64,000 nt of DNA from Bacteroidota bacterium (GCA_023251455.1 JAHEYT010000040.1:1-64000); one strand, 5' to 3'. Shown: positions 1 through 9,331, numbered from the stretch's first letter. Program-made: numbers and translations. Notes: a model not told the origin generated them from the sequence alone.

Positions 1-650
1 TTACGGATGGAACTTTCTACGGAATGGCGCCAAAAGCTTTCGCTGAATTGCTGAACGGCCTGGGAATGACATTGAATAGTTCGCATACAGTTTTTGAACT
101 TGATGTAGCCGAAAAAGTCATTGCTGATGCTGCAACCGCAGGTGCCAAATACATCATTTATCCATTTTTGCCAGACAAATTTCGCTCCAATTTAGATGGC
201 TGGAAAGCTACCGCTGAGAAATTCAATAAGATAGGTGAAATTGCCAAAAAGAACGGTATCCAATTCGGATATCATAATCATGCTTTCGAATTCGATAAAA
301 TGGAAAACCAAATTCCGTATGATTTGTTGCTCTCGCAGACCGACTCATCGCTGGTAACTTTTGAGATGGACTTGTATTGGGTGACCAAAGGAGGCTACAA
401 TCCAGTTGATTATTTCAAGAAATATCCGGGCCGTTTCCAGTTATGGCATGTAAAAGACATGACGAAAACTGAAGATATGTTTTTTGCACCTGTAGGTTCA
501 GGTCGAATTGATTTTTCAAGTATTTTTGCTGAAAAGAAAACAGCTGGAATGAAATATTTCTTTGTCGAGCAAGACAGTTTCAAAGATCTTGATGCTTTTG
601 AAAGTATTGAAATGAGCTACAAGTACTTAAGTCAGGCTAAATTTTTATAA
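1..650 (+). CDS. sugar phosphate isomerase/epimerase family protein, 5' end missing
   Basis: The reading frame is already open at the left edge (codons from position 3 read TDGTFYGMAPK...), so the ATG at 24 is internal and the true start lies outside the window. The remaining 216 or so residues resemble the C-terminal two thirds of xylose-isomerase-like TIM-barrel proteins. Seen here are the YHNHAFEF segment (metal or substrate-binding His residues), the acidic EMDLYW strand, WHVKDM, and a late FVEQD Glu, in the order typical of this family. Such enzymes usually isomerise or epimerise sugars or inositol derivatives; the substrate cannot be told from sequence. The family often includes exported members in Bacteroidota, but the N-terminus is not visible. 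A strong terminator follows directly. Confidence 0.85.
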   Translation, partial: TDGTFYGMAPKAFAELLNGLGMTLNSSHTVFELDVAEKVIADAATAGAKYIIYPFLPDKFRSNLDGWKATAEKFNKIGEIAKKNGIQFGYHNHAFEFDKMENQIPYDLLLSQTDSSLVTFEMDLYWVTKGGYNPVDYFKKYPGRFQLWHVKDMTKTEDMFFAPVGSGRIDFSSIFAEKKTAGMKYFFVEQDSFKDLDAFESIEMSYKYLSQAKFL

Positions 651-672
651 TTGATATTCATTATTATTAACC

Positions 673-715
673 CCCGCCGGAAAATTACCTCACACCTTAC
701 CCGGCGGGTTTTTTT
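673..715 (+). terminator. intrinsic terminator after the sugar isomerase gene
   Basis: A perfect 8-bp GC-rich stem (CCCGCCGG at 673-680, CCGGCGGG at 701-708) with a 20-nt loop is followed by seven T residues. It lies 22 bp past the isomerase stop, and also faces the end of the convergent isochorismatase gene. Confidence 0.85.
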
Positions 716-727
716 ATTGCCTTTTTT

Positions 728-1288
728 CTATTTAGATAAAGTCGTGTTGAGAAATTGCTCGGTAGAAATAACCTGAGCGAAAGTGCCGTTTAATGCTGCC
801 ATATAAGCAATTTGCACATCGGCAGCTTTTACCGTCTGATCGTTAAATATCAAATCGCGTGTGGCGCAAGCGTCGGAAATGAGAGTGCACGAATAGCCCA
901 AATCAGCCGCAGCTCTGGTGCTTGTATCAATACACATATGGCTCATCGCCCCACAAATTACCAAATCTTTAGAATCTAAAGCCTGTAAATACTGATGCAG
1001 ATTGGTATTTCGGAAACTGTTCGGAAAGTTTTTAATGATTACCGTTTCATTTTCGAGTGGAAGAACTGAATGATGAATTTTGGCACCGGAAGTGCCTGGA
1101 ATAAAAAAGCTTGCGTTGGGTTTGGTTGCCAAATGTTGAATGAAAACAATGGGCAAATTATTCTTCCTAAAATAGGAGAGGAGCTTTTGCGCATTCCTGG
1201 CAGCTTCATCCATTTTGACGAGTTCCATTTTTCCTCCAGCGAAATAATCGTTCTGGATATCAATAACCAAAAGTGTTGGTTTAATCAT
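728..1288 (-). CDS. isochorismatase-family cysteine hydrolase
   Basis: A 186-residue cytosolic protein of the isochorismatase/nicotinamidase superfamily. The catalytic triad is visible: Asp10 (LVIDIQND), Lys86 (IIKNFPNSF) and nucleophilic Cys119 (SHMCIDTSTR), with the usual cis-peptide region just before the Cys. Members hydrolyse amides or vinyl ethers (nicotinamide, isochorismate, ureidoacrylate). The residues seen do not settle the substrate, and the small size fits the broad 'cysteine hydrolase' group. The ATG at 1288 is preferred over an in-frame TTG two codons upstream. It is divided from the ComA-like gene by a hairpin at 1307-1337, so it is probably transcribed on its own. Confidence 0.88.
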   Translation of the reverse strand: MIKPTLLVIDIQNDYFAGGKMELVKMDEAARNAQKLLSYFRKNNLPIVFIQHLATKPNASFFIPGTSGAKIHHSVLPLENETVIIKNFPNSFRNTNLHQYLQALDSKDLVICGAMSHMCIDTSTRAAADLGYSCTLISDACATRDLIFNDQTVKAADVQIAYMAALNGTFAQVISTEQFLNTTLSK

Positions 1289-1306
1289 TTTCAAAATCGA
1301 TTAATG

Positions 1307-1337
1307 AAAAAGGTGGCCAACGATGACCACCTTTTTT
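1307..1337 (-). terminator. intrinsic terminator at the end of the TPR-ComA operon
   Basis: A perfect 10-bp stem (AAAAAGGTGG at 1307-1316, its complement at 1327-1336) closes a 10-nt loop. Read on the minus strand it begins right after the ComA-like stop codon and ends in a T run. It should end transcription from 3540 leftwards. Confidence 0.8.
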
Positions 1338-2117
1338 CTATATATCCCAGTTATGTATGCAAGGTAAAAAGGTGAGCAGCGTATCGCCACGAAGGCCAAG
1401 TCTCAACGTTTCAAGCGGAATAATTTCGTTGGTTGCAATATTTCCCAAATTTACATTGGGTCCAAGAAGCTTAATAAACCAAACCTGTTGGTTTTTTAGA
1501 GGCGCTTCCCAAAGTATGACATCCGGATCAACAGCTTTTTTAATTCCCAAAATTAGCTCAAAATTGGCAGAACCATCATCATTATAAATTCCCATATTTC
1601 CACTTTCGCGGGCTTCAGCAATTACTTTCCATGCACCTGCCTGCAATTCGGTTTGCATGTACGAAATCCATTTCTCATTCGATATTTCCTTGCCTTTCAG
1701 TTTGGTTCCAACTTCCGATAAAACGGTATAATTTTTACTGAAATCGGTAATGTATTGGCATTTCAGAACATGATCCAATTCCATAACCCCGTCAGATACT
1801 TCAACCATTTCCATTTCATATTCGTCCAAAAAACGACGGTATTCATCGAGCATATTGCGAACAGCAAAGGCTTCGAAAAGAGTCCCCCCGAAATAGGGTT
1901 TCAAACCGGCAGATTTATAAAGTTTGATTTTATCGAGCAGGCGATTGGTGATGATTGAAGTTCCAAAACCTAATTTAATCAGGTCGCAATAAGGAGCAGA
2001 AATATCGCATAAATCTTCTGCTTCGCGCAAACTCAACCCTTTGTCCATAACCATGGTAACTCCGCTTTCGCGTGGTTGAGCTGGTCGCTCTGGCATGTGT
2101 GGCAATCGAAAGTTCAT
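1338..2117 (-). CDS. phosphosulfolactate synthase (ComA)-like protein
   Basis: A 259-residue TIM-barrel protein matching the ComA family, which adds sulfite to phosphoenolpyruvate to make phosphosulfolactate. Family features seen are an N-terminal PRESGVTMVMDKG segment, the DLIKLGFGTS strand, KPYFGGTLFE, VEVSDG, a central EVGTK strand and LGNIATNEIIPLE near the end. In methanogens ComA starts coenzyme M synthesis; some bacteria use relatives for sulfolactate. No ComB or ComC partner is nearby, so the end product is unknown. The start is 4 bp after the stop of the upstream TPR gene, so the two are co-transcribed. The length is normal for the family. Confidence 0.85.
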   Translation of the reverse strand: MNFRLPHMPERPAQPRESGVTMVMDKGLSLREAEDLCDISAPYCDLIKLGFGTSIITNRLLDKIKLYKSAGLKPYFGGTLFEAFAVRNMLDEYRRFLDEYEMEMVEVSDGVMELDHVLKCQYITDFSKNYTVLSEVGTKLKGKEISNEKWISYMQTELQAGAWKVIAEARESGNMGIYNDDGSANFELILGIKKAVDPDVILWEAPLKNQQVWFIKLLGPNVNLGNIATNEIIPLETLRLGLRGDTLLTFLPCIHNWDI

Positions 2118-2121
2118 TATT

Positions 2122-3540
2122 TTATAGTTTCGTTGTTTGGTATTGTGAAATCAGTTTCTTGATCGATTCGATTTTTGATGCTTCAGGATAAAATTCAAAC
2201 AATTCGTTTTGTTTGCTATAATCAATTTTTAACGCTTTTTCAAAATGGCAAACAGCTTCCAGTTCTTCATTCTTATCAAGCAAATATGCAGTTAATCTGT
2301 AATTTAAAAAGGCATTCGATTTGTTGATCTTATTCGCGGTTTTTAAAACTTCAATCGCCCTGTCGGTATCATCCAAATCGTAGAACATTTCGGAATAGGA
2401 GAGCCAATTTTCAATGTTTTCAGGTTCAAGAGAAGTCGCCATCTCAAAAGAATCGATAGCCTCCTTTTCTTCATTGAGTTCAGCGTGAATTTTAGCTGCC
2501 ATCGACCAGAAATCTGCATTATCATCTTCAAGACTTAGCGCTTTCTTCAAGAAAATCTGAGCTTCGGTTAACTCACCTTCCGACCACATGATAAGTCCCG
2601 AACCATACCATGCGCTGGAGTTTGCATCATTTAGGCGAATTGCTTTCTGGTAGTAAACGAGTGCTTCACTGTACCTGTCTGTATTTAAATAGCATTCGGC
2701 CAAATAGCAGTAGGCATCGTCGTTTTCTTGATCAAGCAACACGTATTCCTGGTAACATTTAATCGCTTCTTCAAACTGATTATTGTTGGCCAGTGCATTG
2801 GCTTTGTTAAAATGGGCATGGAGAAAGTCTTCATTCAGGACAAGTGAATAATCGTAAGCTTCAATTGCTTTTTCGAACATTCCCATGCGGTTGTAGGTGA
2901 TGCCAATGTTATACCAAACCGAATGATTAAAAGGATCGATGTTCAGATATTTGTCGTAATAGGCGATGCTTTCTTCAAACTGTGAATCCTTATCGCAGTA
3001 ATAGCCTAATTCGTATAGTACAATTTCGTTTTCAGGATTAGCCTTGTGGGCTTTTTCAAGATATTTGATAGCCAAGTGAGTTTCACCTGCCTGTCCAAAT
3101 GATATTCCAATGTTGTAAAGTGTTTCATCCGGATCGTCGATAGGCATAGTGAGCGCCTGCTCGAATGCTTCTACAGCTTTGCCAACATCGCCGAGTAAGT
3201 TTAAAGCTCCTCCTTTGGTTAAAAAAAGCTCCGGATCATTGGTTTCTATTTTCTCGGCCATACTTATTAACTCAAGGCATTCTTCTAACTTTCCTTCGTG
3301 CATAAGTACCTGGGCCTGACGGATTTTAATTGAGATAGAAGACGGATGAAGCCTGAGTCCGGCCTCGACAGCTTTTTTTGCAAGTTTAATTCTTCCATCT
3401 TCAAGGAAATGGTCGATAATTCCCTCAACTTCAAATACATCAAAGTATTTTGAAGTATTGCTTTTTACCATTTTTTTGAAACGCGCTACCGCCTCCTGAA
3501 AATCATCCTCTTCAAAATTATCTCTGGCGTCCTCGTTCAT
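2122..3540 (-). CDS. tetratricopeptide repeat protein
   Basis: A 472-residue protein built almost entirely of about twelve tandem TPR units of 34 residues, with the Gly/Ala and aromatic positions of the TPR consensus (for example LYNIGISFGQAGE, WYNIGITYNRMG, AYCYLAECYLNTD). The first 35 residues are acidic and there is no signal peptide or membrane segment, so it is probably a cytosolic scaffold for protein-protein contacts. The partner is unknown. Large TPR proteins of this shape are common in Bacteroidota. It is the promoter-proximal gene of an operon with the ComA-like enzyme 4 bp downstream. A -7 box sits 20 bp before the ATG. Confidence 0.88.
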   Translation of the reverse strand: MNEDARDNFEEDDFQEAVARFKKMVKSNTSKYFDVFEVEGIIDHFLEDGRIKLAKKAVEAGLRLHPSSISIKIRQAQVLMHEGKLEECLELISMAEKIETNDPELFLTKGGALNLLGDVGKAVEAFEQALTMPIDDPDETLYNIGISFGQAGETHLAIKYLEKAHKANPENEIVLYELGYYCDKDSQFEESIAYYDKYLNIDPFNHSVWYNIGITYNRMGMFEKAIEAYDYSLVLNEDFLHAHFNKANALANNNQFEEAIKCYQEYVLLDQENDDAYCYLAECYLNTDRYSEALVYYQKAIRLNDANSSAWYGSGLIMWSEGELTEAQIFLKKALSLEDDNADFWSMAAKIHAELNEEKEAIDSFEMATSLEPENIENWLSYSEMFYDLDDTDRAIEVLKTANKINKSNAFLNYRLTAYLLDKNEELEAVCHFEKALKIDYSKQNELFEFYPEASKIESIKKLISQYQTTKL

Positions 3541-3559
3541 ATATTCTCATTAAAGTTTG

Positions 3560-3567
3560 CAAATTTA
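3560..3567 (-). promoter_or_regulatory. -7 promoter box for the TPR-ComA operon
   Basis: Read on the minus strand this is TAAATTTG followed by C, an exact match to the Bacteroidota -7 consensus TAnnTTTG, placed 20 bp before the ATG at 3540. No clear TTTG is seen at the -33 distance. Confidence 0.4.
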
Positions 3568-3587
3568 AGAATACTTTTCGGATAGAG

Positions 3588-5129
3588 TCATTTTGCCTGA
3601 TGCTCTTTTCTTAAAAGATCGTTAACTGTTTTCACCGGATTGAACGTTTCGATCGGAACCTCAACAAAAAGAGTATTCCAATCCGACATCGCTCCGTTCC
3701 ACAGTCCTGGTAGTTCCTGCGCCTTCAATTCTCTTCCGTCGCTTGATTTTATGGTGATTAATCCGGTTTTCGGATCACTGAATTCCAATAGATTGTATTT
3801 TTTACCTTCGAAATTTTTAACCCCGCAAACCAAGTCAACCGGATTAAAATGAGTCGCCTTTTGTGCAATAGCAGCTTGTTCCGGATTACTGAAATCGATT
3901 TGAGAACTTTCCACAATCTGTGGCGAAATAGATCCGTCGCTGTTCACCGCAAAGAAAGGACCACCTCCGGGCTCCCCAAGGTTTTTTACCATTCCGCAAA
4001 CCCTTACCGGACGATTCATTTTGTTGCTGAAGTAATGATAGAGTTCTTGTTTTTCGCTGAAATACTGGTTTTGTGGAGGAGTGATGTTCAGAACATTTTC
4101 AAGAAAATTTGCGACTTCAGCATAGAATGCGCTTTCCAGGGTGTTTGGATGATGCTCTTTAAGCTTCTTTTGATAAAAGAAAATTTGCTCCTGAAGATTG
4201 ATTAATATTCCGGCAAGTGCTTTTTTTGATTCAATGGTTGGCTTTTTAAGCTGATCGGGAGCTACATTGTCAATGTTTTTTATGAATATGATGTCAGCTT
4301 CCAGATCGTTCAGGTTTTCGAGCAAAGCGCCATGGCCGGCCGGTCTGAAAAGTAAACTGTTATCCTTGTTCCTGAAAAGTTCATTATCTAAGGTTACAGC
4401 AATGGTATCAGTCGATGGTTTTTGATTCGAAAAGCTTACCCGATAAGTCACTCCAAGTAATTCTTCGTATTTCGGTTTTATCTCGGCTATCTGTTCTTCC
4501 ACTGCCTTCTGATGTTCTGTCGATACCGTAAAATGCAGATTTACAATTCCTGAGCTGTTTTTGGAATACAATGCTCCTTCAACAAAATGCTCTTCTAAAG
4601 GAGTGCGGTTGGTTTCGGTATACCGATGAAACTTTAGAAGTGCTTTGGGAAGGTTTCCATAATTCAGGCCTTGTTCCAGAAGTACCCATTCGAGTAGTTT
4701 ATGAGCCGGAATTTCTTGGATTGTCTTATTCTCAGAAGCAGCTAATTTCTGTAAATCTTCATAAAATGCAAACTGATCGAGCCGATCAAAGAATAGGACC
4801 ACTTCTTTATTGTTCTTAATTTCATCAGTCGTTTTCCCTTTTCGCAAATCGTCTAATGCAGTAAACAACGATTTAAACATTCGGCTTGCCGCTCCTGAGG
4901 CCGGAACAAACTTGAGAAGTTCAAGCTCATTCGAATTCTTTTCATCAAAAATGGAAATGTATTTCTGTATTTCGTTTTCCGAAAGTTTAATTATTCCGTG
5001 GTAATGGCTTGCTGCTTCGGTAAGTTTTAGGAATGGGAAACCCGTCTTGAAATTTTCAATCTGCTGTTCTATAACTTCAGATTGACTCCCATGTGCCTTA
5101 ATCTGGCTGATATCTTCAGGTCTAAACAT
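3588..5129 (-). CDS. DUF4301 family protein
   Basis: A 513-residue protein that I place in the DUF4301 family, found almost only in Bacteroidota. It has no signal peptide or membrane helix. An early FVPASGAASRMFK segment (near residue 75) looks like the Gly-rich nucleotide-binding loop of sugar nucleotidyltransferases, and LLFRPAGHGALLENLN resembles their second conserved block. Later blocks are RVCGMVKN and GGGPFFAVNSDG. A nucleotidyltransferase-like fold is therefore possible, but no reaction is established that I know of. It is a single gene, with a divergent radical SAM gene 311 bp to the right. Confidence 0.8.
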   Translation of the reverse strand: MFRPEDISQIKAHGSQSEVIEQQIENFKTGFPFLKLTEAASHYHGIIKLSENEIQKYISIFDEKNSNELELLKFVPASGAASRMFKSLFTALDDLRKGKTTDEIKNNKEVVLFFDRLDQFAFYEDLQKLAASENKTIQEIPAHKLLEWVLLEQGLNYGNLPKALLKFHRYTETNRTPLEEHFVEGALYSKNSSGIVNLHFTVSTEHQKAVEEQIAEIKPKYEELLGVTYRVSFSNQKPSTDTIAVTLDNELFRNKDNSLLFRPAGHGALLENLNDLEADIIFIKNIDNVAPDQLKKPTIESKKALAGILINLQEQIFFYQKKLKEHHPNTLESAFYAEVANFLENVLNITPPQNQYFSEKQELYHYFSNKMNRPVRVCGMVKNLGEPGGGPFFAVNSDGSISPQIVESSQIDFSNPEQAAIAQKATHFNPVDLVCGVKNFEGKKYNLLEFSDPKTGLITIKSSDGRELKAQELPGLWNGAMSDWNTLFVEVPIETFNPVKTVNDLLRKEHQAK

Positions 5130-5440
5130 AGCAGCAAATTAGCGTTTTTTAAAATTATAAAATCGGCATGAGAAAATCGACTTGTTTCGGAGTTCCGTCC
5201 GAAAAGTTATAAACTAATTTTTAACAACTTTTTAAATTCTAACTTGCTGTAATTTGCAGTATTTTAGTTGATTGTGTGTTTAGTTGAGACTGTGTTTCTT
5301 GTATGCCTGATAATTTTCGAAAATAGGCTTGATTTCGATAAGTGTTCTGAAGTCCTTTTCTGTCGTGACGAGTTCAATGAAATTGATTTTGAAACCCAAG
5401 AAATTGAGATACTTTTGACGCTTCAGGAAAAACGATTGGA
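5130..5440. other. 311-bp intergenic region between divergent genes
   Basis: This holds the divergent promoters of the DUF4301 gene (leftwards) and the YhcC-type gene (rightwards, boxes at 5388-5417). A 69-codon minus-strand frame (5280-5489) covers most of it and ends inside the YhcC gene. I could not match it to a family, and it clashes with the promoter, so it is not called as a gene. Confidence 0.5.
5388..5417 (+). promoter_or_regulatory. promoter of the YhcC-type radical SAM gene
   Basis: TTTG (5388-5391), an 18-bp spacer and TACTTTTG (5410-5417) match the Bacteroidota -33/-7 pattern. The ATG lies 24 bp past the -7 box. Confidence 0.55.
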
Positions 5441-6379
5441 ATGAGACAATATCCTTGGGGAGGCAATAAAAGATACAACGATTTTTCAAGTCATTTTCGT
5501 AAGAAATTTAATGGCCGGGTTCAAAAGATTTCGATTGATGCCGGATTTACATGCCCCAATCGCGATGGCCGAAAAGGTCGTGGAGGCTGCACCTATTGCA
5601 ATAACCAGACCTTTTCTCCGGGATACTGCGACCTAAAGAAAAGTGTTTCAATGCAACTCACCGAAGGCATTGAATTCTTTTCCAGAAAGTATAAATCAAT
5701 GCAATATCTGGCTTATTTTCAATCGTACAGCAATACCTACGCACCGCTCGAAAATCTGAAAATACTTTACGAGGAAGCATTGGCTCATCCTGAGGTAATT
5801 GGATTGGTGATTGCCACCCGTCCCGATTGTGTTACTCCTGAAATTCTGGATTACCTTGAGCTTTTATCGGAAAGGTATTATATCATGGTTGAATTTGGAA
5901 TTGAATCGCACCGGAATGCAAGTCTCGAACGGTTGAATCGTGGACACAGTTTCGAAGAATCGGTTTGGGCGCTGAATGAAACCGGAAAGCGCAACATTCA
6001 CAATTGCGCTCACCTGATTTTGGGTTTGCCCGGAGAATTGGAAGCTGACTGGCTTGATCAGGCCAAAGTGATTTCACAATTGCCGGTTGAGAACCTTAAA
6101 TTGCATCAGTTGCAAATCCATAAGGGAACGCGGATGCATCGTGAATACCAGCAAAATCCGCATGCATTTCCCATGTTTACTGTTGATGAGTATCTGGAAT
6201 TGACGCTGAAATACCTTGAATTACTGAACCCAAAAATCATCGTTGAACGATTTGTAAGCGAAGCTCCCGACAACTTATTGGTTGCTCCCCGCTGGGGCCT
6301 GAAAAATTTTGAATTCACCGCCAAACTTGAAAAGTTGCTTGCGGAACGAGAAACCTGGCAAGGACGTTTTTTTCAATAA
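5441..6379 (+). CDS. TIGR01212 family radical SAM protein (YhcC type)
   Basis: A 312-residue radical SAM protein of the TIGR01212/YhcC group. The start is supported by the family's typical opening (YPWGGNKRYNDFSSHF). The 4Fe-4S/SAM site is formed by Cys38, Cys50 and Cys53, the long CX11CX2C spacing characteristic of this group rather than the usual CX3CX2C. YLAYFQSYSNTYAP, GLVIATRPDCV, EFGIESH and HLILGLPGE follow as the barrel strands. Members resemble Elp3 without its acetyltransferase domain; the substrate is not known to me. It is a single gene that converges on the DUF4197 gene. Confidence 0.9.
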   Translation: MRQYPWGGNKRYNDFSSHFRKKFNGRVQKISIDAGFTCPNRDGRKGRGGCTYCNNQTFSPGYCDLKKSVSMQLTEGIEFFSRKYKSMQYLAYFQSYSNTYAPLENLKILYEEALAHPEVIGLVIATRPDCVTPEILDYLELLSERYYIMVEFGIESHRNASLERLNRGHSFEESVWALNETGKRNIHNCAHLILGLPGELEADWLDQAKVISQLPVENLKLHQLQIHKGTRMHREYQQNPHAFPMFTVDEYLELTLKYLELLNPKIIVERFVSEAPDNLLVAPRWGLKNFEFTAKLEKLLAERETWQGRFFQ

Positions 6380-6508
6380 AGTTGTAAGTACGAAGTCGCA
6401 GTCTGCGGAAACTTCTAGTCAATAATGGTCATTTGCTATGCGTCATTGGTTGTTTTTGGCACAACTGGGGTTGCTTTGAATGACTCAATGACTATAAAAT
6501 GACTTTTT

Positions 6509-7273
6509 TTATTTCACTAACATTTGGTTGCCAAAAACCCTCTTCAAAAGGCCAGTCACACGGGCGTTGGCATTGGTGCGGATGTCTTTTTCACGTTCTG
6601 CAATTTTCAGGAACATGCCGTTAAGTGCTTGCTGTAAAATGTAATCTTCCAGTTTTACATCAACAGTTTTCAATCCTCCAATTTTGCCGATTGTGGAGCC
6701 AGCCAGCTTGTTCCATTGCACGGTCAGTTCGTTCCACGATTGTTGAGTGGAAATACCAGCAACCAATCCCTTGTTTAGAGATTCACGGATTTTGGGGCGA
6801 TACAATTCACCAAGTTGTGCAGATGTTTTTTGTTTAAAATACTGGGTTGCTGCGTTGTCTGGTCCTTTGAGAATCTGTAAAGCATCGGTAAAGGTCATTT
6901 CCCTCACGCTGTTCACAAAAATGGGTTTAGCGCCTTTGGCTGCATCTTCAGCCGCACGGTTAATCCTGACGATTACATCATCAACCAGTTTCGCTCCACC
7001 AGGAAGTTTAGAAAGATGATCCGTAATGGTTTTAGCTTCAGGAGGAAGCAATATTTTGATGGCTTGATCTTTTAAATAACCATCGATTGCTGACAAATGC
7101 GCAACGGTACTATCGGTTCCAACCAAAAGTGCATCTTTCAGTCCACCGACAATTTCAACATTAGTTAATGGTAAATTTTGGCTGGCTGCCGTCTGCGCGA
7201 TTTGAGTCAGCTCTGCACATGAATTCAGGAAAAATGTGGATAACAGGAGAACGGTAATTTTTATTGTTCGCAT
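6509..7273 (-). CDS. DUF4197 family lipoprotein
   Basis: A 254-residue protein with a lipoprotein signal (hydrophobic stretch, then LNSC with Cys19) and a DUF4197 domain covering most of the rest. Family marks include GLKDALLVGTDSTVAHLS, LPGGAKLVDD, FTDALQILKG, ATQYFKQKT and a C-terminal ALNGMFLKIAEREKDIR block. It is predicted to be anchored in the periplasm or outer membrane. No activity is known for the family. It follows the ygiQ gene with a 46-bp gap and may be transcribed with it. Confidence 0.88.
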   Translation of the reverse strand: MRTIKITVLLLSTFFLNSCAELTQIAQTAASQNLPLTNVEIVGGLKDALLVGTDSTVAHLSAIDGYLKDQAIKILLPPEAKTITDHLSKLPGGAKLVDDVIVRINRAAEDAAKGAKPIFVNSVREMTFTDALQILKGPDNAATQYFKQKTSAQLGELYRPKIRESLNKGLVAGISTQQSWNELTVQWNKLAGSTIGKIGGLKTVDVKLEDYILQQALNGMFLKIAEREKDIRTNANARVTGLLKRVFGNQMLVK

Positions 7274-7319
7274 TTTATTGAGTTGAAGGATTGGTGGGTT
7301 GAATGTTTAAAATTGGAGA

Positions 7320-9197
7320 CTATCTTCTACGGGCCTGTTTTTCTTCTTTCTTGGGTGATCCAAACAATCCGTCGAGTAAATCTCTGCGGTTTAAACGAAG
7401 TAGTTCATTTTTTATTTCCTGATGGTATTCGCGCTGGTACCAGAAAAAATATTTACGTTGTGCCAGCTTTTCTTTCTGACTTTTGGCTGTAAACACTGGC
7501 TGCATGGTGTATGGGTGATATCCGGTGTAATAAATTACAGTAGCCAGTGTCATCGGTGTTGGCGTAAAATCCTGAACCTGTTCGAGCTTAAAATCGAGTT
7601 GTTTGGTTTCGACGGCCAGATTTGCCATGTCGGTGTTTTCGCATCCGGGATGGCTCGAGATGAAATACGGAATCAGCTGCTGGTTAAGACCTTCTTCTTT
7701 GTTGATTTCCTGAAAAACTTTGTTCAGTTTATGAAAAAGCTTGAACGAAGGCTTACGCATCAAATCTAAAACCTGATCGGATGTGTGTTCAGGAGCAACT
7801 TTTAACCGGCCCGAAACATGGTGCTTGATTACTTCACGCAAGTATTCCATGTTGTTTTTATTCACTTGCGGATCGCTGGTTTCCTTCAAGATCATGTCGT
7901 AGCGGATTCCGCTGCCAATAAAAGCTTTTTTCACATCGGGATGCTGGCGAACTTTTTTGTACAAATCCAACATTGGTTTGTGATCGATATTAAGGTTTTT
8001 ACACACATCTGGAAAAACACAGGATGGACGCTTGCATTTGTTGCAAATTTCCTGGTGAATGCCTTTCATTTTGTACATGTTGGCCGACGGTCCGCCCAAA
8101 TCAGAAATGTATCCCTTAAAATCGGGCATCAGCACCAGTTTGTCCACCTCTTTCAGGATTGATTCTTCGGAACGGCTGGCAATGAATTTTCCCTGATGTG
8201 CCGAAATTGTACAAAACGTACAACCTCCAAAGCATCCACGGTGAATGTTGACCGAATGGCGAATCATATTGTATGCCGGAATCTCTTCCTTGTTTTTATA
8301 GCGAGGGTGGGGCAGGCGGGTAAATGGCAGGTCGTAAAAACGATCGATTTCCTTTTCTTCCAGCGGCGGCCAGGGTGGGTTTATGATTACCTGTTGACTA
8401 CCAACTCCCTGTATAAGTACATTGGCTTCCACCTTGTTCGATTCTTCTTCGATGTGCATGAAGTTTTTAGCATACTTCTTTTTGTCTTCCAAGCATTCTT
8501 CGTAAGAAAACAAGTCGATACTGTTCCACTTTTTATTAGTAGCATAGTTCTCGTTCTTCGGAACCAGAAATGCTGTTTGCGGAATGTTGGTCAGCTTTTT
8601 ATAATCGACACCTTTTTTGATCAATTCGGTGTATTCCAGAATGGATTTTTCACCCATTCCGTAGAAAAGCATATCAGCCCTCGATTCAACCAGAATGGAT
8701 GGTTTAAGCTTGTCGCTCCAGTAATCGTAATGGGTGACGCGACGCAATGATGCTTCAATTCCGCCGATCACTAAAGGCACATCAGGAAATAAATCTTTCA
8801 GGATATTGCAGTAAACTGTTGTTGCATAATCTGGTCGCTGGCCTTGCCGCCCTCCCGGAGTGTAAGCGTCGTTCGAGCGTTTGCGTTTGTTGGCCGTGTA
8901 ATGGTTCACCATCGAGTCCATGTTTCCGGCAGTTACCGCAAAATACAGGTTGGGTTTGCCCAATTTTTTAAAGTCGCGCAAATCATCCTGCCAGTTAGGC
9001 TGAGGAACGATTGCAACACGAATTCCTTCTGCTTCAAGGATTCTACCGATTACGGCTGCCCCAAAAGATGGATGATCAACATAGGCATCTCCGGTAAAGA
9101 AAATCACATCCACGCTGTCCCAACCTCTGGCTTCTACCTCTTTTTTGGTGGTAGGCAACCACTGATTGATGTCGTATTTTTGATAAAGTATGTTCAA
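7320..9197 (-). CDS. ygiQ: YgiQ family radical SAM protein (UPF0313)
   Basis: A 625-residue protein of the YgiQ/UPF0313 family. It has an N-terminal cobalamin-binding-like region (about 1-190, with VIGGIEASLRR), a radical SAM core with Cys322, Cys326 and Cys329 (RGCFGGCTFC), and a Cys-rich patch (CNKCKRPSCVFPDVC) just after residue 390 that may bind a second cluster. The C-terminal basic tail is typical. The reaction is unknown. The only possible start is TTG at 9197: a stop codon lies five codons upstream in frame, and the next Met is more than 90 residues inside the conserved domain. The length is normal for the family. Confidence 0.92.
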   Translation of the reverse strand: MNILYQKYDINQWLPTTKKEVEARGWDSVDVIFFTGDAYVDHPSFGAAVIGRILEAEGIRVAIVPQPNWQDDLRDFKKLGKPNLYFAVTAGNMDSMVNHYTANKRKRSNDAYTPGGRQGQRPDYATTVYCNILKDLFPDVPLVIGGIEASLRRVTHYDYWSDKLKPSILVESRADMLFYGMGEKSILEYTELIKKGVDYKKLTNIPQTAFLVPKNENYATNKKWNSIDLFSYEECLEDKKKYAKNFMHIEEESNKVEANVLIQGVGSQQVIINPPWPPLEEKEIDRFYDLPFTRLPHPRYKNKEEIPAYNMIRHSVNIHRGCFGGCTFCTISAHQGKFIASRSEESILKEVDKLVLMPDFKGYISDLGGPSANMYKMKGIHQEICNKCKRPSCVFPDVCKNLNIDHKPMLDLYKKVRQHPDVKKAFIGSGIRYDMILKETSDPQVNKNNMEYLREVIKHHVSGRLKVAPEHTSDQVLDLMRKPSFKLFHKLNKVFQEINKEEGLNQQLIPYFISSHPGCENTDMANLAVETKQLDFKLEQVQDFTPTPMTLATVIYYTGYHPYTMQPVFTAKSQKEKLAQRKYFFWYQREYHQEIKNELLRLNRRDLLDGLFGSPKKEEKQARRR

Positions 9198-9331
9198 TTT
9201 CGAAAATTTTTATGCGAATTAAGCTAATCCTTTTACAATTGAATAAAAAAAATGTTCATTTTTAGGAATTCTTTTGCAATAATGACCTTGAGTTGTTCTG
9301 GTAAACATTTTCAAATCTTTACTGACTAAAC

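Noticed and set aside
5280-5489. 69-codon minus-strand frame between DUF4301 and the YhcC-type gene
   Set aside because: Its start lies inside the well-supported YhcC gene, it covers that gene's promoter, and it matches no family I recognise.
6380-6508. GTCATTG/CAATGAC inverted pair in the YhcC-DUF4197 gap
   Set aside because: A 7-bp match with a 37-nt spacer in AT-rich DNA is within chance expectation and has no T run.
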